DNA from: Cricetomys ansorgei
Lineage: Eukaryota; Chordata; Mammalia; Rodentia; Nesomyidae
Reading direction: 5' to 3'
Length of the DNA stretch: 64,000 nucleotides
Assembly: GCA_026225945.1 (NCBI GenBank)
Contig: JAMJFZ010001816.1
Coordinates: 3,644,501-3,708,500, forward strand
The position numbers were made by a program, and so were the translations under genes. Shown one piece after another: positions 11,945 to 22,980 of this stretch; the first letter of the stretch is position 1; each line of letters starts with the position of its first letter. The notes under the pieces are model-generated. The model was given only the letters and a program-made list of their open reading frames with translations. It was not told the DNA's origin and searched no databases.

Positions 11945-12050
11945 CCTCTCTCTCTCGCCCTTTCTCTCACACGCGCGCGCGCACACTCGCGCACACACAC
12001 ACACACAGACACACGGCGTCACCCGCGCACACTCACACGCACACGCACAA
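11945..12050. repeat. (CT)n then CA/CG alternating tract (Z-DNA-prone)
   Basis: A CT run leads into perfectly alternating purine-pyrimidine sequence, CACACGCGCGCGCGCACAC (11968-11986). A CGCG(CA)n block follows (11988-12007), with CACGCA units to about 12049. It adjoins the CpG island and explains the His/Thr-rich open frames here. Confidence 0.95.
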
Positions 12051-12129
12051 GCAGAGCCTCTCAGCTGCTCTCTGCAGTTCTCAGGAAATGAATGGGGGGC
12101 AACCCAGGGAACTGTTGTACTTGCAAATG

Positions 12130-12136
12130 ACTTACC
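12130..12136 (-). other. Candidate 5' splice site on the minus strand
   Basis: On the minus strand the sequence reads ATCCGG|GTAAGTCA, with the last exon base at 12136 and the intronic GT at 12135-12134. It matches the donor consensus at nearly every position. The exon would lie at higher coordinates, inside the CpG island, and the intron would run toward position 1. The upstream sequence has an ATG followed at once by TGA (ATGTGATCC), so a coding reading in that frame is unlikely. This suggests an untranslated or lncRNA first exon. Confidence 0.45.
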
Positions 12137-12329
12137 CGGATCACATGATGCGCTAAATGTAGGGTGGGTCGGTGGGTGGAGGCTGCCGAGCCGCGAGCCC
12201 GGGTCTAACGTGGGGAGCCTCGCCAGGCCCGCATCGAATTACCCCGGGGCCCAGCCGAGGGGGTTGCAAGAAACCGCTTCTCCTCCCTTTGCAGCCCGCA
12301 GCTCAGGAAATCGGAGAGGCGCGGGAGGT

Positions 12330-12354
12330 GGGGCGGGGTGGGGTGAGGTTGGGG
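12330..12354 (+). other. G-quadruplex motif
   Basis: Four GGGG runs at 12330-12333, 12335-12338, 12340-12343 and 12351-12354, with loops of 1, 1 and 7 bases. This is a canonical intramolecular quadruplex pattern on the plus strand. Confidence 0.8.
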
Positions 12355-12451
12355 TGTGTAGGGGTGGGGGGTGAAAACAGCAAACCCCCAAACAAAAGAG
12401 CTCCAGGTCCTCCTCCCCAGAAACAAAGCCCCGCCGCTGCGGGCGAGCCCC

Positions 12452-12489
12452 GGGGTGGGGCCGAGGGCGGGGGCGGTGGCGGGGAGGGG
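12452..12489 (+). other. G-quadruplex motif next to the TATA-like box
   Basis: G-runs at 12452-12455, 12457-12460, 12465-12467, 12469-12473, 12481-12484 and 12486-12489. It ends about 30 bases before the TATA-like box. Confidence 0.75.
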
Positions 12490-12522
12490 CTCGCTCAGCA
12501 GGCGCTAAGTCGCTTTATTGCC

Positions 12523-12528
12523 ATAAAA
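12523..12528 (+). promoter_or_regulatory. TATA-like box
   Basis: ATAAAA within TTGCCATAAAATGGGG, the only AT-rich island in the GC-rich core. A plus-strand start would fall near 12550. The overlapping TTTATTG / GCCATAAA text also fits posterior Hox/Cdx sites, so the TATA reading is tentative. Confidence 0.35.
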
Positions 12529-12701
12529 TGGGGCCCCGAGCCGCTCCGCCGGAGGATTAGGAGGCGGGCTCTGAGTGTGATGGTTGAAATCCCCTGTGGG
12601 AAACTAACCCCTCCCCGATCGCAGAGGTAGAACGCAACACCCACTGCCCAGCCCTCGCCTTGCCAGCCTGGCCAACGGCAGGGGGTGGGTCCGCGGAGCC
12701 A

Positions 12702-12741
12702 CCACCCCGCCCCACCCCGCCCCACCCCTGCCCCCGCCCCT
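12702..12741 (-). other. G-quadruplex motif on the minus strand
   Basis: Repeated CCCCGCCCCAC-type runs on the plus strand correspond to closely spaced G-tracts on the minus strand. Also a dense Sp/KLF GC-box cluster. Confidence 0.7.
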
Positions 12742-13767
12742 GGCCCTGGGCCTCGGCCGCGCCGCCCTGTCACCTGCACCACCTCTCTGCGGCACCCTAA
12801 ATAACTGACACATGGCCCCTACCGCTCCTATAGCCGCAATCTGGGGGGAACTCTAGGGGTCTCGGAGAGAGGAACCCCCGATGACAACTCTCCGGGGCGA
12901 GACTCTCGCTGAGCTGCCACCAAGTCCCCCTCTTTTGTGTCACCACGCGCCTAGGCGGCCTTGGGGAGAGAAGTGGGAGACTCATAGAGTGGCCACCTCT
13001 CCTGGCCCTCGCCCACTACCCAACGTAGCCAGGGTGGGTGGGGGCGAGCGAGGAGGGGGCCCCGCGGCCGAGCTGTCCCCGCGTCTCCGCCGCCTCTAAC
13101 TTGGAAAGGTGTGGGCGGAGCCGCCCGAGTCTGCAGGGTCCGCCCCCGAGCGCCCGGCCGCTCGGGCAACAATGGGGTCCCTGCGGAGGCTGCCCCGCGC
13201 CACCCGCGGGTGGAAGAACTAGACTAGCGATGGTGGGGGGTCATTGTTTAGGCTCGAGTGAGTCGCACGCTGCGGGAGAGACGGGGGCGCCCCGCTCTGC
13301 GCGATTCACCTTGGCGGGATGCATGGGGGCGAGGTGCGGGCGTGCGCCTCTCTCGCCAACACCGGCACCGAGGGCGCCCAACCGCGCCGGTTGTTTAGGA
13401 ACTCAGTGTGGTCGGTGTCGCGGGGGAGAAAGGCTCGAGCTGAGCCGGGACCCTAGCCAGGGCAGCGGGCACACGAGCAGGGACAGATCGGTGCTCGGTC
13501 CTCGGAGGGGAGCCGGGTGCTGGACGCCATCCTCGGCGGCCCCGCCTGCGCGCACCGGGCGGAGGATCCGCGGGATTCTGGGCGGGGAGAGGGAGGAGGC
13601 GGCTCTGCTGTTCCCGCCCCGGCTCCGAGGACTCGGGGTCAGGCCGCCCTGGAGGGTCGGCGGGGGCGGGGAGCGGAAGAAGCGGAAAAGGCCCAGCGGG
13701 GTGCAGGAGCAGGGCTGACCCCGGGCGGTGGCTGGTGGTCAGGGAACTGTGGGTACCACTTTTTTAA

Positions 13768-13779
13768 ACCTAGGTGAGC
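13768..13779 (+). other. Candidate 5' splice site on the plus strand
   Basis: AACCTAG|GTGAGCTCC has its last exon base at 13773 and GT at 13774-13775. It fits the consensus AG|GTRAG. It sits at the downstream edge of the CpG island, where a plus-strand first exon would be expected to end. No acceptor could be assigned. Confidence 0.35.
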
Positions 13780-16735
13780 TCCGGGGCCTGACACCCCTAC
13801 CCGGTGCCTCTGAGTCCGCCCCTGCGTGGGAAACCGCCCTGAAGGTGGGAGGCTGGAAGGGGGAAGTTTGTGCTAGAGAAAAATTTGCAGTTCTGTGGAG
13901 TGCAATGGGCTGGGAAGAGAAACCTTGGGGAGGCTGAGAAACAGGAAATGAGAGCGAAGGAGCAAATTCGAGCCAGGAAAAGCCAGCTTCTACAGCTGTG
14001 TGGCACCTTGGCATTTGCTGAGCACTTGAGGCCCAGGTGCGCCTTTAATGAAAGCAAAGGCGGGGCGCTGGCTGGCCGGCCTCTGCCCTTGCCACGTCTT
14101 GTGCAGGAGGCCGAAGGCAAAGGTGGTCCAACCAGAAGAGGGACTGGCGTGGCCCTTTCCTAGTCTGGAGAGGATGAATCAGCGGACCGGAGTCCCCTTA
14201 GCAGTAAAACAGGATTGAGAGGGACAGTGTGTCCCACTGTTAAGGTTTCGAAGAAGAACAAATGAGATAAGTGTGAAAGCATCTGAAATTTGTGTAGCGC
14301 TCGTTCAGAGAAATAGCTCTAAATGAGAAAGGAGCCGGAGCGGGGAGGTGTGGGACTCGGGACCCAGAAAGGAAGTGGGACCTAGAAACTGAAAAGTTCA
14401 CTCCTGGAATGGGGGGGGGGGGGGCGGGTCTCTGTCCCAAAAATTGTCAGCCTCAAAACCTCAACCTGGTCTGATCTCGTGCCAAGAGAAGGCTCTCTCC
14501 ACTCTCCTGCATTAAGACAGAAAGAACGTTGCAAACTCAAGTTTGAAAAATTGTAGCATATCAGCAAATGTGCATTATTTAAGGGAAAATCTCTTCTCTA
14601 CGAGAATCACTAAAATTTCCCTGCAGGTGGGGCTGGAAGAGGCCGAGACTGGATTTAACTAAGGACGAAAGGATGCTCTCAGAAATTATGTCATCCTGGC
14701 AGTTCTTGTGCTAACAGCTTTCTCCAGAGAGCTGAGTGCCGGATCGGATCATCAATACATTCTTTGGTGAATGCTTCTATGCGCGGGAAAAATAAAATGT
14801 CTCCTCCCTCTGGCAACAGCCATGGGCAAACGATGACGTTTGAAAATAGTCTGCAGGAATTCATTTTAGAGGGAGAAGGAAACTAAGGGCAGGTCAAGTC
14901 TAATATCCAGAGTCTAAATAGGGCGTGTGGTGGAAGGAAGGAAGTACAGCAAGCATTAAGAAAAATGCTAGCAGCATTTTGGGGGAAAAAAATTACTTTT
15001 AAGTAGGAATTGGAAATGTTAAAGTATGTCAACTCCCCACCTGTAAAGTTGGGGGGGGTGAAGAGAAAAAAAAACCAGGGCTGAAGGGAGAATCACTTTT
15101 CCTGCTAACCAGGAATGGGTATGGACAAGCAAACCCAGAGAATTTTAAAGGGAAGGGTGCTACTGAGATCAGAACGAGTGAAAAAACAATAAAGTTATTT
15201 CTGTCAAGAGTGTCCGATTCTGATAACGGAAAAAGAATAGTCAGAGAAATTACTGAATCTTAGAATTTAAGGGCGGAAAGGATTTATGAAATATAACCCC
15301 ACCGGATATCTATCGCATACCTTTTAAAAGCAGAATGGTGTGGGCCAAGGATATGGCCCAACCCCCCTACTTACTTATTACTTGCTCTCCAACCTGAAGA
15401 AAACATTAATTACCAACAAGGGTCAAAGGTGTTATTTTGAGCTACACATGATACACACGTTGGATTTTCTTTACCTAAGACAATGTCCAGAAAAAAAAGA
15501 GAAAATGAAAACCTTCCTAGGCATACGATATAAATTACTTGACATCACTTATATAGCAAAACTTACAACCAGAAGTTTTTAAATAGCATGAAAGCAGATA
15601 TTCCTGCCCACAAACCACTGAAATTTTAGGATCATTGAACTAGAAATCTTTCACAGTATAAAAAGGTTTAACCGTGTACCACACCCCAATTGGAATATGG
15701 TAAAACAAACCTCTTCAATATGTACATGAAAGTAGGTAAACCTTTGGATTAAAGAGGGCAAAAATTGCATGGATGGTTTAACAGTAACTCTGGGTAGAAC
15801 AGGAGGAAATTGAGTCCATTTCAGAAATCAAGGCATTGATGAAAGATTAGAATCAACTGTAAATTAAAATACAAGCGATTCCCCCAGCTCTAAATAAAGT
15901 TTAGAAACAGCCCTACTCTTTCCCAGGATTAAACATGTGGATGAACACATAGATTTTCACCGCCTATATTTTTCACATGTCATAATTTGGCAATAATGTG
16001 CAGCAAAGGGGAATTCTGTTCAAGTATGGGAACAGCACGTTTAGAATCTTCAGTACAAATGCAAACAGCTGGTGATATTATGGGATGATGTAGTAAACAG
16101 CATGTTTTGATTTGGATGGTGAACTGTCTGAAAATTAGGAGAGAAAAATGCCTTTCTGTAATTGTGTCACAATCATCACAGGTTTGAGCTTTTCTGGTTT
16201 AAATATCACGTAGTAGACGTCCACTTATCCAAGTTCCTCCCGGACTTTCTTCAGACCTCTCAGCCTTAATACCACTAACATCAGACCCTCTTCGGCCCCC
16301 CATCCCTATACTTGTGGAATTTCTGCTCTTTCATCCATCTGCCCGTCCCTAGTTGAAGCCTGAAATATGTTATACCTCTGAAATATGTTAAACCCAGTAA
16401 ACTGGACTTGGCCCAACTGTTTCAGAACATCATCCTGGCATGTGAGAGCTCTGTTTTGATTTTCTCGTATCTCGTATCCTCTCTTGCAGCCTAAGGAGTC
16501 AGGACACTACTGTCCAGTCACCCTGGATGTCTTTTTGCCTTTTCCAAGTGGTTCTTCTCTCTTCTCCCATTGGATACTTCAAACATGGTTGCATAACATA
16601 ACATACACATGGGCATAGCCTATCCAATCATAAAAGACATACCCTTTCCCTTCTTAGAACTGCTTTTTTTTTTATTATAATGCAGGCTATCTCATTCACT
16701 AGTGTATAAGATCCCTTCGTGTATCTCCCTTCACT

Positions 16736-16755
16736 AGTGTGTGTGTGTGTGTGTA

Positions 16756-16791
<36 letters not shown>

Positions 16792-16819
16792 TGCACGCAC
16801 GCGTGTGTGCATGTGTGTT
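16736..16819. repeat. (GT)n microsatellite with GCGCGTGCACGCACGCG segment
   Basis: A GT run interrupted by TATGTGAG passes into GCGCGTGCACGCACGCGTG. That segment is nearly all alternating purine-pyrimidine and Z-DNA-prone. TTCACTAGTGT occurs just before the tract and once more about 35 bases upstream. Confidence 0.9.
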
Positions 16820-17741
16820 TTTAGGGGAGTCAGAATTTTTCCACCTACTTAAATATTCCCATTGTATTGAAACTCGACACCCTTCAGATGTTTATGTGGA
16901 CCAATGTGAGACAAACTAGGTCAAATAAGCATCAATAGAGTTGATTCCTTCCTTTATTCTATGTTACCAAAACACTGATGCTTCCACTAACTATGTTGGG
17001 TCACCTATTACAAACAACACATTGATAATAAGAGCTGTGTGCTAACTCTCTTTCTACTTAACTTTCTTTCTACTCCCACACTGACTTGCATATAGGAAGT
17101 GATTAATGAATGTTCGTTGAATGGAAGAAGCAATTATAGCAAATAAAATTCTAATAGTGTGCCTTAAAATACAATTTTGCAGAAAGCTTAAATTTCTGTT
17201 TATGTGTATGCTAAAAGTAACAACAACAACAAAAACACCCCTCTGAATTGTGTTGGTAAACACCTTTGAGCTTTAATTCTCACAATGTTTTTCAGGTAAT
17301 TTTTAAGTTCAACATTTTTACATTAAAATATAGTAACACCAATTTTTACTTAATTTTACTGCCTCTTTCACATCTTTCATACCCTGTTTCGATCTTTTGA
17401 CTAGAATTACATAGCATTATACTGTAATACATAAAACTTCCATTTTTCTAATTCCAAAGAGACAACCTTAACAAATTTGTTTGTTTGTTTTTTTGTTGGT
17501 TAACATTTCTGACTTGGTGGGTTATAGATAATGAAGCTGTATTACCTTAGAGATAAAGGTTATTTTAAATATAATCAGTTGAGGCATATGATATGAGGCA
17601 TACTTCCATTTCAGGTCATAGGAAAAAAAAGAACTTCCTGGATATAGCCAGTATCTGCTGGTGGAGAAATGGTACAAAGCTGGCGAGAGGCCCAAGAGTG
17701 TAACCAGTAGTAAGAGTTCTCACTTAGCACTCAGAATCCTC

Positions 17742-17745
<4 letters not shown>

Positions 17746-17785
<40 letters not shown>
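17746..17785. repeat. (CA)n microsatellite
   Basis: Uninterrupted CA dinucleotides, about 20 units. Confidence 0.95.
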
Positions 17786-17788
<3 letters not shown>

Positions 17789-18309
17789 GCCAATAGAAAA
17801 TTTAAGGAAAATTATAATAAAGCATACAGTTAAAATACATTTAGAAACATTAAGAAATGCCAGCAGAGGAAGGTTACACTGAAAAGGATCTTCAGAAGAT
17901 AGGCATTTTTTTCTTAACATGAAATTTGTCATACATGTAAAATAATATGCATCATGTTGTCTTACGGTATGCCTCTCTAGATACTATCTAGCTTGACATA
18001 CGGATTTGCTTCCAATGTTCTCCGAGCTACTTTCATGGCCATTCTTGCTGCATCTTTTTCCTATCTCTACAATAATAACTTTCTGAACTATGGTTTATAT
18101 TTTTACTGCAGCTTTTATTAATGCTTGGACCTTGCCTTCAAGACTCTGTTGAGACGTTGCCATTATTCACATAACGAATCCCCAAACATTAGAATATTTC
18201 TCCAAAATCTTGGAGTTGTGCTAACATTATAGGAAACATTTGAACTTCTCTGGTAAAAGCTGGATAAACAAATCTGGCGAGTAATTCCTCCCATTATACT
18301 ACAGAGGTA

Positions 18310-18660
18310 GTTTTAAATTTTATTTTTATTAATTAAATTTCATGTTTGACAATTTCACACATTTGCATAATACAGACTGGCCACCTTCAACCCCTTCCAC
18401 CTTCTGCCACCTCCTAACTACACTTATCTACCTCGCTCCTCTCCAAATCTCTTCCCCCAGCAATGTCTATGTGTTTGGTTTTATGGTATTCCAAATTTAA
18501 CTCTGGCTATCTCTGTTACCGTGGGTACATTGGAGTTTGGTGGGCTCAGCACTGGGAACACCACTGAAGACAATGTCCCTTCCAAGCAAGCCAATATTTC
18601 ATCAGTAAAGAGTGGGACCCCCCACTTCAGTGACTCATGAGACTATTATGGAAACATACC
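18310..18660 (-). mobile_element. L1 (Lx-like) 3' UTR fragment
   Basis: Reverse-oriented L1 3' end. It begins with an AT-rich remnant of the tail, then TTTGACAATTTCACACATTT, and later GTTTGGTGGGCTCAGCACTG and ACACCACTGAAGACAATGTC, all typical of rodent Lx 3' UTRs. No ORF2 sequence is included. Confidence 0.65.
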
Positions 18661-20754
18661 ACCAAGTCATTTTTCAGAAATGTCTTACTATTTTGCCATG
18701 AGACACCAGCAAGAGTGCCATTTTTCTTTTATTCTTGCTAACAGTGAGGTACTTAAAAAAATACTTAAGGCATTGAACACTCATGGCTTGAAGTCTGAGT
18801 CTTTGAACTCTAAGAATATAAATGAGACATTGTTGAGCTTGGGCTGTGTGGAACTTCTACTGCCATAGTCTGGCAAATAGAGCATAAAGCTTTGAAGTAG
18901 AATGGTTTCGATAGAAAATGAAAGACAAGACACCCTAAAAGATCTCATAAATCCATACCTAATACTCAGCAACTTGTTCTGGGAAAGTTATACATGGAGA
19001 AGGGAGAAGGGAAAGACATCTCATATTTCAAACCTTAATTGGGGAGGTCTTAGCTGGCTTTAGTTTCGATACAATTGGAAAGATCTAAATAGATCTACCG
19101 TAGTTGAAGCTAAAGTTAATTAGGTAACTGATAGGGAAGAATGGGGAAGAATATAGAAGTGAAACCTAGTTTAGAACTTGAGGATAAAATAACATGAAAT
19201 AAAAGTCTGAATGGAGGAAAAGGGGACCAGGCCAGGAAGGAAGCATGTGGTATTGATTAGTGTCCCTTTCATCTGCAGCAAACAACCAACATGGCAAATG
19301 CCCCCTGGGATACATATTTTCCTCCCACCCCTTGCAATGATAAAGTCCAAAGCTAGGCTCCTACACCTCCAGACTAAGTTGCTATTCTTTCAGTCCGCAG
19401 AGGCCACAAACTCCTTTGCATTTGCTGTTGCCCATCTCAAAGCATGGCTCTCCATACAGCGAGAAGAGAAGAAAACAAAACTAAGGGCAGAGACTCTTGC
19501 ATAGTTCTGCAGAAGTCTCACCCCATATCAACTGCTTCTGTTTCGCTGTTCAGAGCAAGAATAATGGAGTAGTAAATAAACAACAAAACTAGAGTCACAC
19601 ACCTTCTCCAGTCAAACCAATCACAGAAAATGAGCATGGCGAAGGGACTCTTGGGTGGAATTGGAAATTACCAACTTGATTTGAAGGTTTGTTTTTAATT
19701 ATATTTAAAATAGTTGTTTTGTGCACGGTTGGGGGAAGGGCTGTCTGGGTCTCAGCATTTTGTATTGTCTGTAGTGTTGACTTTATGTGAGGGATGTTTG
19801 GTTGCTATCAATAGAACACCCGAGTTGCTTAAGGTATCAGTAAAAACCTCTGAGATGAGAGGCTCAGGGTTCCACTGTACATTATGGTGTTTGTCATGAT
19901 AGTGGTTCCCTCTGCTGAGGTCTGGCAGGGTTTGAACCTATGAATATGCCTCCCTGTCTTCCTTGGTGAGCCCACACAGTGGCTAACAACTACACCAACT
20001 GTGTCTGCTTTTTTGCTATATAGTTTATATATTTTTGTCTTACATTGGAAACCATTATATCACTACAGTCCGTCACTGGATTCTTGATAAAAGACAACAA
20101 AAAGAAAAAAAATTACAAGTTATTGCTATCATCATTTTAAGAACATTAATTCACACTTATATTTAAAAATATTTTGTTATGTTTGTAAATACACGTCTTT
20201 CACACAACGTGTTTAATAAATTATTGAAGTCTATAAACCATAATATAGTCAATTTTGAAATAATTCATATGTGGTTTACCGAAGGCAAAATATGAATGGT
20301 AATTTTGCTTCATCAATTCACACAGTCTGGTTGCTGTCTTTCTACACCTTTGATCTGCATGTCTTTGAAAGAGAGAACATTACATTTTAAAAAGAGAATT
20401 GAATAAGCAGGTCATAATTAGAAAGATAAATCTATGTTTTCCGAAATATTAATTACATCTTCATTTCAGATTCAGAAATTAGGCAACCGTCTGATGAGCT
20501 GGTGCCTGAGAACCAGAAAGTGCCAAACCAAGCCCGATTTCACCGCTTGATTGGGGCACCTTTGACACAGCTCTTACTGGGTGCAGCTGACTCCCAAGTA
20601 CAACTGGGTTACAACTTCTCAGCAAGATCTGAAAAAACTAAAAGACTAAGCTCTGAGCACCAAACATACAAATCTTCCAAACCTTTTGAGAGGCAAATGA
20701 AAACAATTGTCCAAAGACCCACCATATTGTAATGTCCCTAAGACTATCTTCCTT
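18661..20754. other. Unique AT-rich DNA, no gene seen
   Basis: Open frames at 18680-18868, 19211-19504 and 19714-19899 have no recognised domain. The 20220-20480 part is AT-rich and repeat-free, with several homeodomain cores. No feature is supported. Confidence 0.5.
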
Positions 20755-20887
20755 TGGTTTTTGTTTCCTTGGTGCAGCCCTCCCTTTGTTTCACAGGACT
20801 CCTGGAATCCACTATGAACCCAGGTTCCTGCCTCCTCCTGCCTCCAAGTCCTGAGGTGACAAGCCTTCACTACCACACCCAACTGCT
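20755..20887 (-). repeat. B1 SINE (old), reverse orientation
   Basis: Antisense B1: CTCCTGGAATCCACTATGAA, CCTGCCTCCTCCTGCCTCCA and CTACCACACCCAACTGCT. Diverged. Confidence 0.8.
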
Positions 20888-21417
20888 ATTCCTGTTTAGT
20901 ACCAGAAATCATTAGTTTCTGCCAAAATGGATAGCTGCTGTGTCTTTACTATCCCCTACTAAAAGAATGGAGATCTTTGTCAAGAAAAATAATTCAAAGA
21001 GATGCATGTTTCTGCACTTTAGTCCTGAAAAATATTTGGACCCAATTAATTAATTTTACAAAGATTTGGCACACTTCTGACTTTAATTGACCCAACTTCC
21101 AAATTAGAATACACGTAGAGTTCAATTAACATCTATGACATAGGTCCATTTTATGCTTAAAATAGGCTCCTTTATTTTCTTCTATTTTTCTTTTCATTCT
21201 ACTTCTTGTTCTCCCTCCACTCCCCATTCTTGCCCGACCCCTATCCCTGTCTCTCCATCCTTTCTTTCTTAAGACAAGGATAGTCTGGATAACTCACTCA
21301 CGATGATTTATTTCTACCCATTCTTCACCCAGTTCATAAGTGATCTTTGTTTAAGCACCAAATTAACTTCAGTTCCAGAGGGAAATGCTCACGGCAAATA
21401 AAGGAAAGCCACTGAAG

Positions 21418-21422
<5 letters not shown>

Positions 21423-21453
<31 letters not shown>
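21423..21453. repeat. (AC)n microsatellite
   Basis: About 15 AC units. Confidence 0.95.
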
Positions 21454-21455
<2 letters not shown>

Positions 21456-21749
21456 TACATAAATATTAAACAGCCTTCCCTGAAACAGCTTTCGATGCCA
21501 CTTCCATCCTCTATTTTAAACTAACATCCATTAGCATTTACGTTGTGTGCTATGCAAAGCCTTTGGCGGCTCATCTTCTCAAAATGAGTCTCACCAAGCT
21601 ACTGCTGCTACGCACAAGCCCACAGGCTTCACTGTCCTTAACCCCTTTATCTTCCTTTGTGTAGGGTGTATGTATCACCATGTACTATAACACATGACTA
21701 TTGCTGTGTACAGTCTTTCTGCCTGCGGTTCACGGCCACGATGAGGAGC

Positions 21750-21838
21750 CCCAGAAGGACGATTTTTCTACCATGCTCCCTACTGTGGCCCATCAGCCCA
21801 GCGTGAAGTAGGCACTCCACAAGTATTTGTGAATAGAG
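21750..21838 (+). repeat. L2-like 3' end
   Basis: CCCAGCGTGAAGTAGGCACT followed by CCACAAGTATTTGTGAATAG resembles the conserved 3' end of L2. Short and tentative. Confidence 0.4.
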
Positions 21839-21914
21839 AAGTTCAGATTTCACATGTCTAGAAACTGACCTTGGTGTTTCCAGGTCACTTTGTCTTCAAA
21901 ACAACAATTTGAAA

Positions 21915-22172
21915 AGTCAGTCCTAGTGGCGAGCTCTTGTAATCTTAGTGCTAGAGGCATGGAGACAGATGGGTCCCTGGAACTCACTGTCCCCTGGGCT
22001 AACTGAATCAGTCAGTGAGTTCCAGGCCAGAGAAAGACCTTGCCTCAAAGATCAGGGTGGATGGCTGCTAATGTTCCTCTGGGGTTGACCCCCAACCTTA
22101 CATGTACACACATGGATATGCACATAACCATGTGCAGGCAGTTACACACACACACACACACACACACACACC
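21915..22172 (+). repeat. B4-type SINE with (CA)n tail
   Basis: A B1-like half (GTGGCGAGCTCTTGTAATCT, AGTGAGTTCCAGGCCAGAGA, GACCTTGCCTCAAAGATC) leads into a B4 tail (GGGTTGACCCCCAACCTTAC, then ACACATGGATATGCACA). It ends in a (CA)n tract at 22144-22171. Confidence 0.75.
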
Positions 22173-22888
22173 AATTATAAGGATTTGGTCCACTTTGCTA
22201 TTTTTTTGTTATAAACCGTTTCCATGTGTCACCTGTTAGCATGCACTTAACAAGCTTAACACTCCTAACAGTTGACTGCACCGCTCATGAACTCAACCGG
22301 TAACTACATGATGGTGACAGAGATGAAAGCTCCTGCCCCAAAGCGAGAATGAAACCTAGACAAGAGCAATTGAGCACAGGGTCATCGATCATCACCATTG
22401 TTTCTGCACATTTCCATATTATTTGCATCAAAACAAACTTCTCAAGTAATTTTCCAGTTAAAATGTAGCAACCCTCCTTCATACTTCATTCCTAATGATC
22501 ACGGTGTGTTTGTTGTCCACAAGCCATTTTAAGTCCCTGAAACTTAAGCAGAGTAACATGGGAGAAATGCATACAAGACAGAACGCTGTATTTTAATTCA
22601 CCGAAAGACAGATTAGAAAGAATCGTAATATTTTCATTTTTATACTATGCCCGGTGCTTTTGTGCCTCAATATGAAGATGACAGGTGCTAGAGAAAGTAG
22701 AAATAAATACAAGGGAGGAGGTCTACGCAGTGACTTTAAAGCTGTTTCATTGAAATACTGTCTTGTTTACAATTCTCAACTCCACAAATCCTCATCAATT
22801 ATTCAATATTTTCCTTTTCTTGTTGAATTAAACAGGGCAACTATTTTCTTAGGAGAAAATGTCTGGTGAAATGTAAAGCTTACTTTTT

Positions 22889-22980
22889 ACATATATGTGT
22901 ATGTGTCTGTATATATATACACACACACACATACATACATACACATATATATGTATGTATATATATATTAATATTAATAT
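22889..22980. repeat. Compound AT/CA/CATA microsatellite
   Basis: Mixed TATATG, (TA)n, (CA)n, (CATA)n and (TA)n ending in TTAATATTAATAT. Confidence 0.9.

Larger units (their letters stand above)
12160..13730. promoter_or_regulatory. CpG island / putative promoter
   Basis: The one strongly GC- and CpG-rich stretch in the window, against AT-rich flanks. It contains many GC-boxes and CG dinucleotides, a TATA-like CATAAAATGG (12522-12531), an RBPJ-type TGTGGGAA (12595-12602) and G-quadruplex motifs on both strands. Unmethylated CpG islands normally mark promoters in rodents. Donor-like sites on both edges point outward. Open frames inside it (12172-12630, 13038-13718 and others) have no recognised domain and are expected by chance where stop codons are rare. 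The gene served is not identified. Confidence 0.8.
13774..18309. other. Mostly unique, repeat-poor DNA downstream of the CpG island
   Basis: About 4.5 kb without a recognisable SINE or LTR. It contains a G14 run (14411-14424), a short C/G-rich shoulder to about 14200, and an L2-like phrase near 17075-17130 (AATGAATGTTCGTTGAATGG). No open frame carries a domain. The low repeat density next to a CpG island fits a regulatory or first-intron region. Confidence 0.5.

Noticed and set aside
11606..12374. Open frames with His/Thr/Arg and Cys/Val repeats
   Set aside because: Caused by the CA/CG alternating tract.
12172..13718. GC-rich open frames of 152-226 aa in the CpG island
   Set aside because: Stop codons are rare in CpG-rich DNA. 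Frames overlap on both strands, lack any recognised domain, and are Pro/Arg/Gly-rich as expected from composition.
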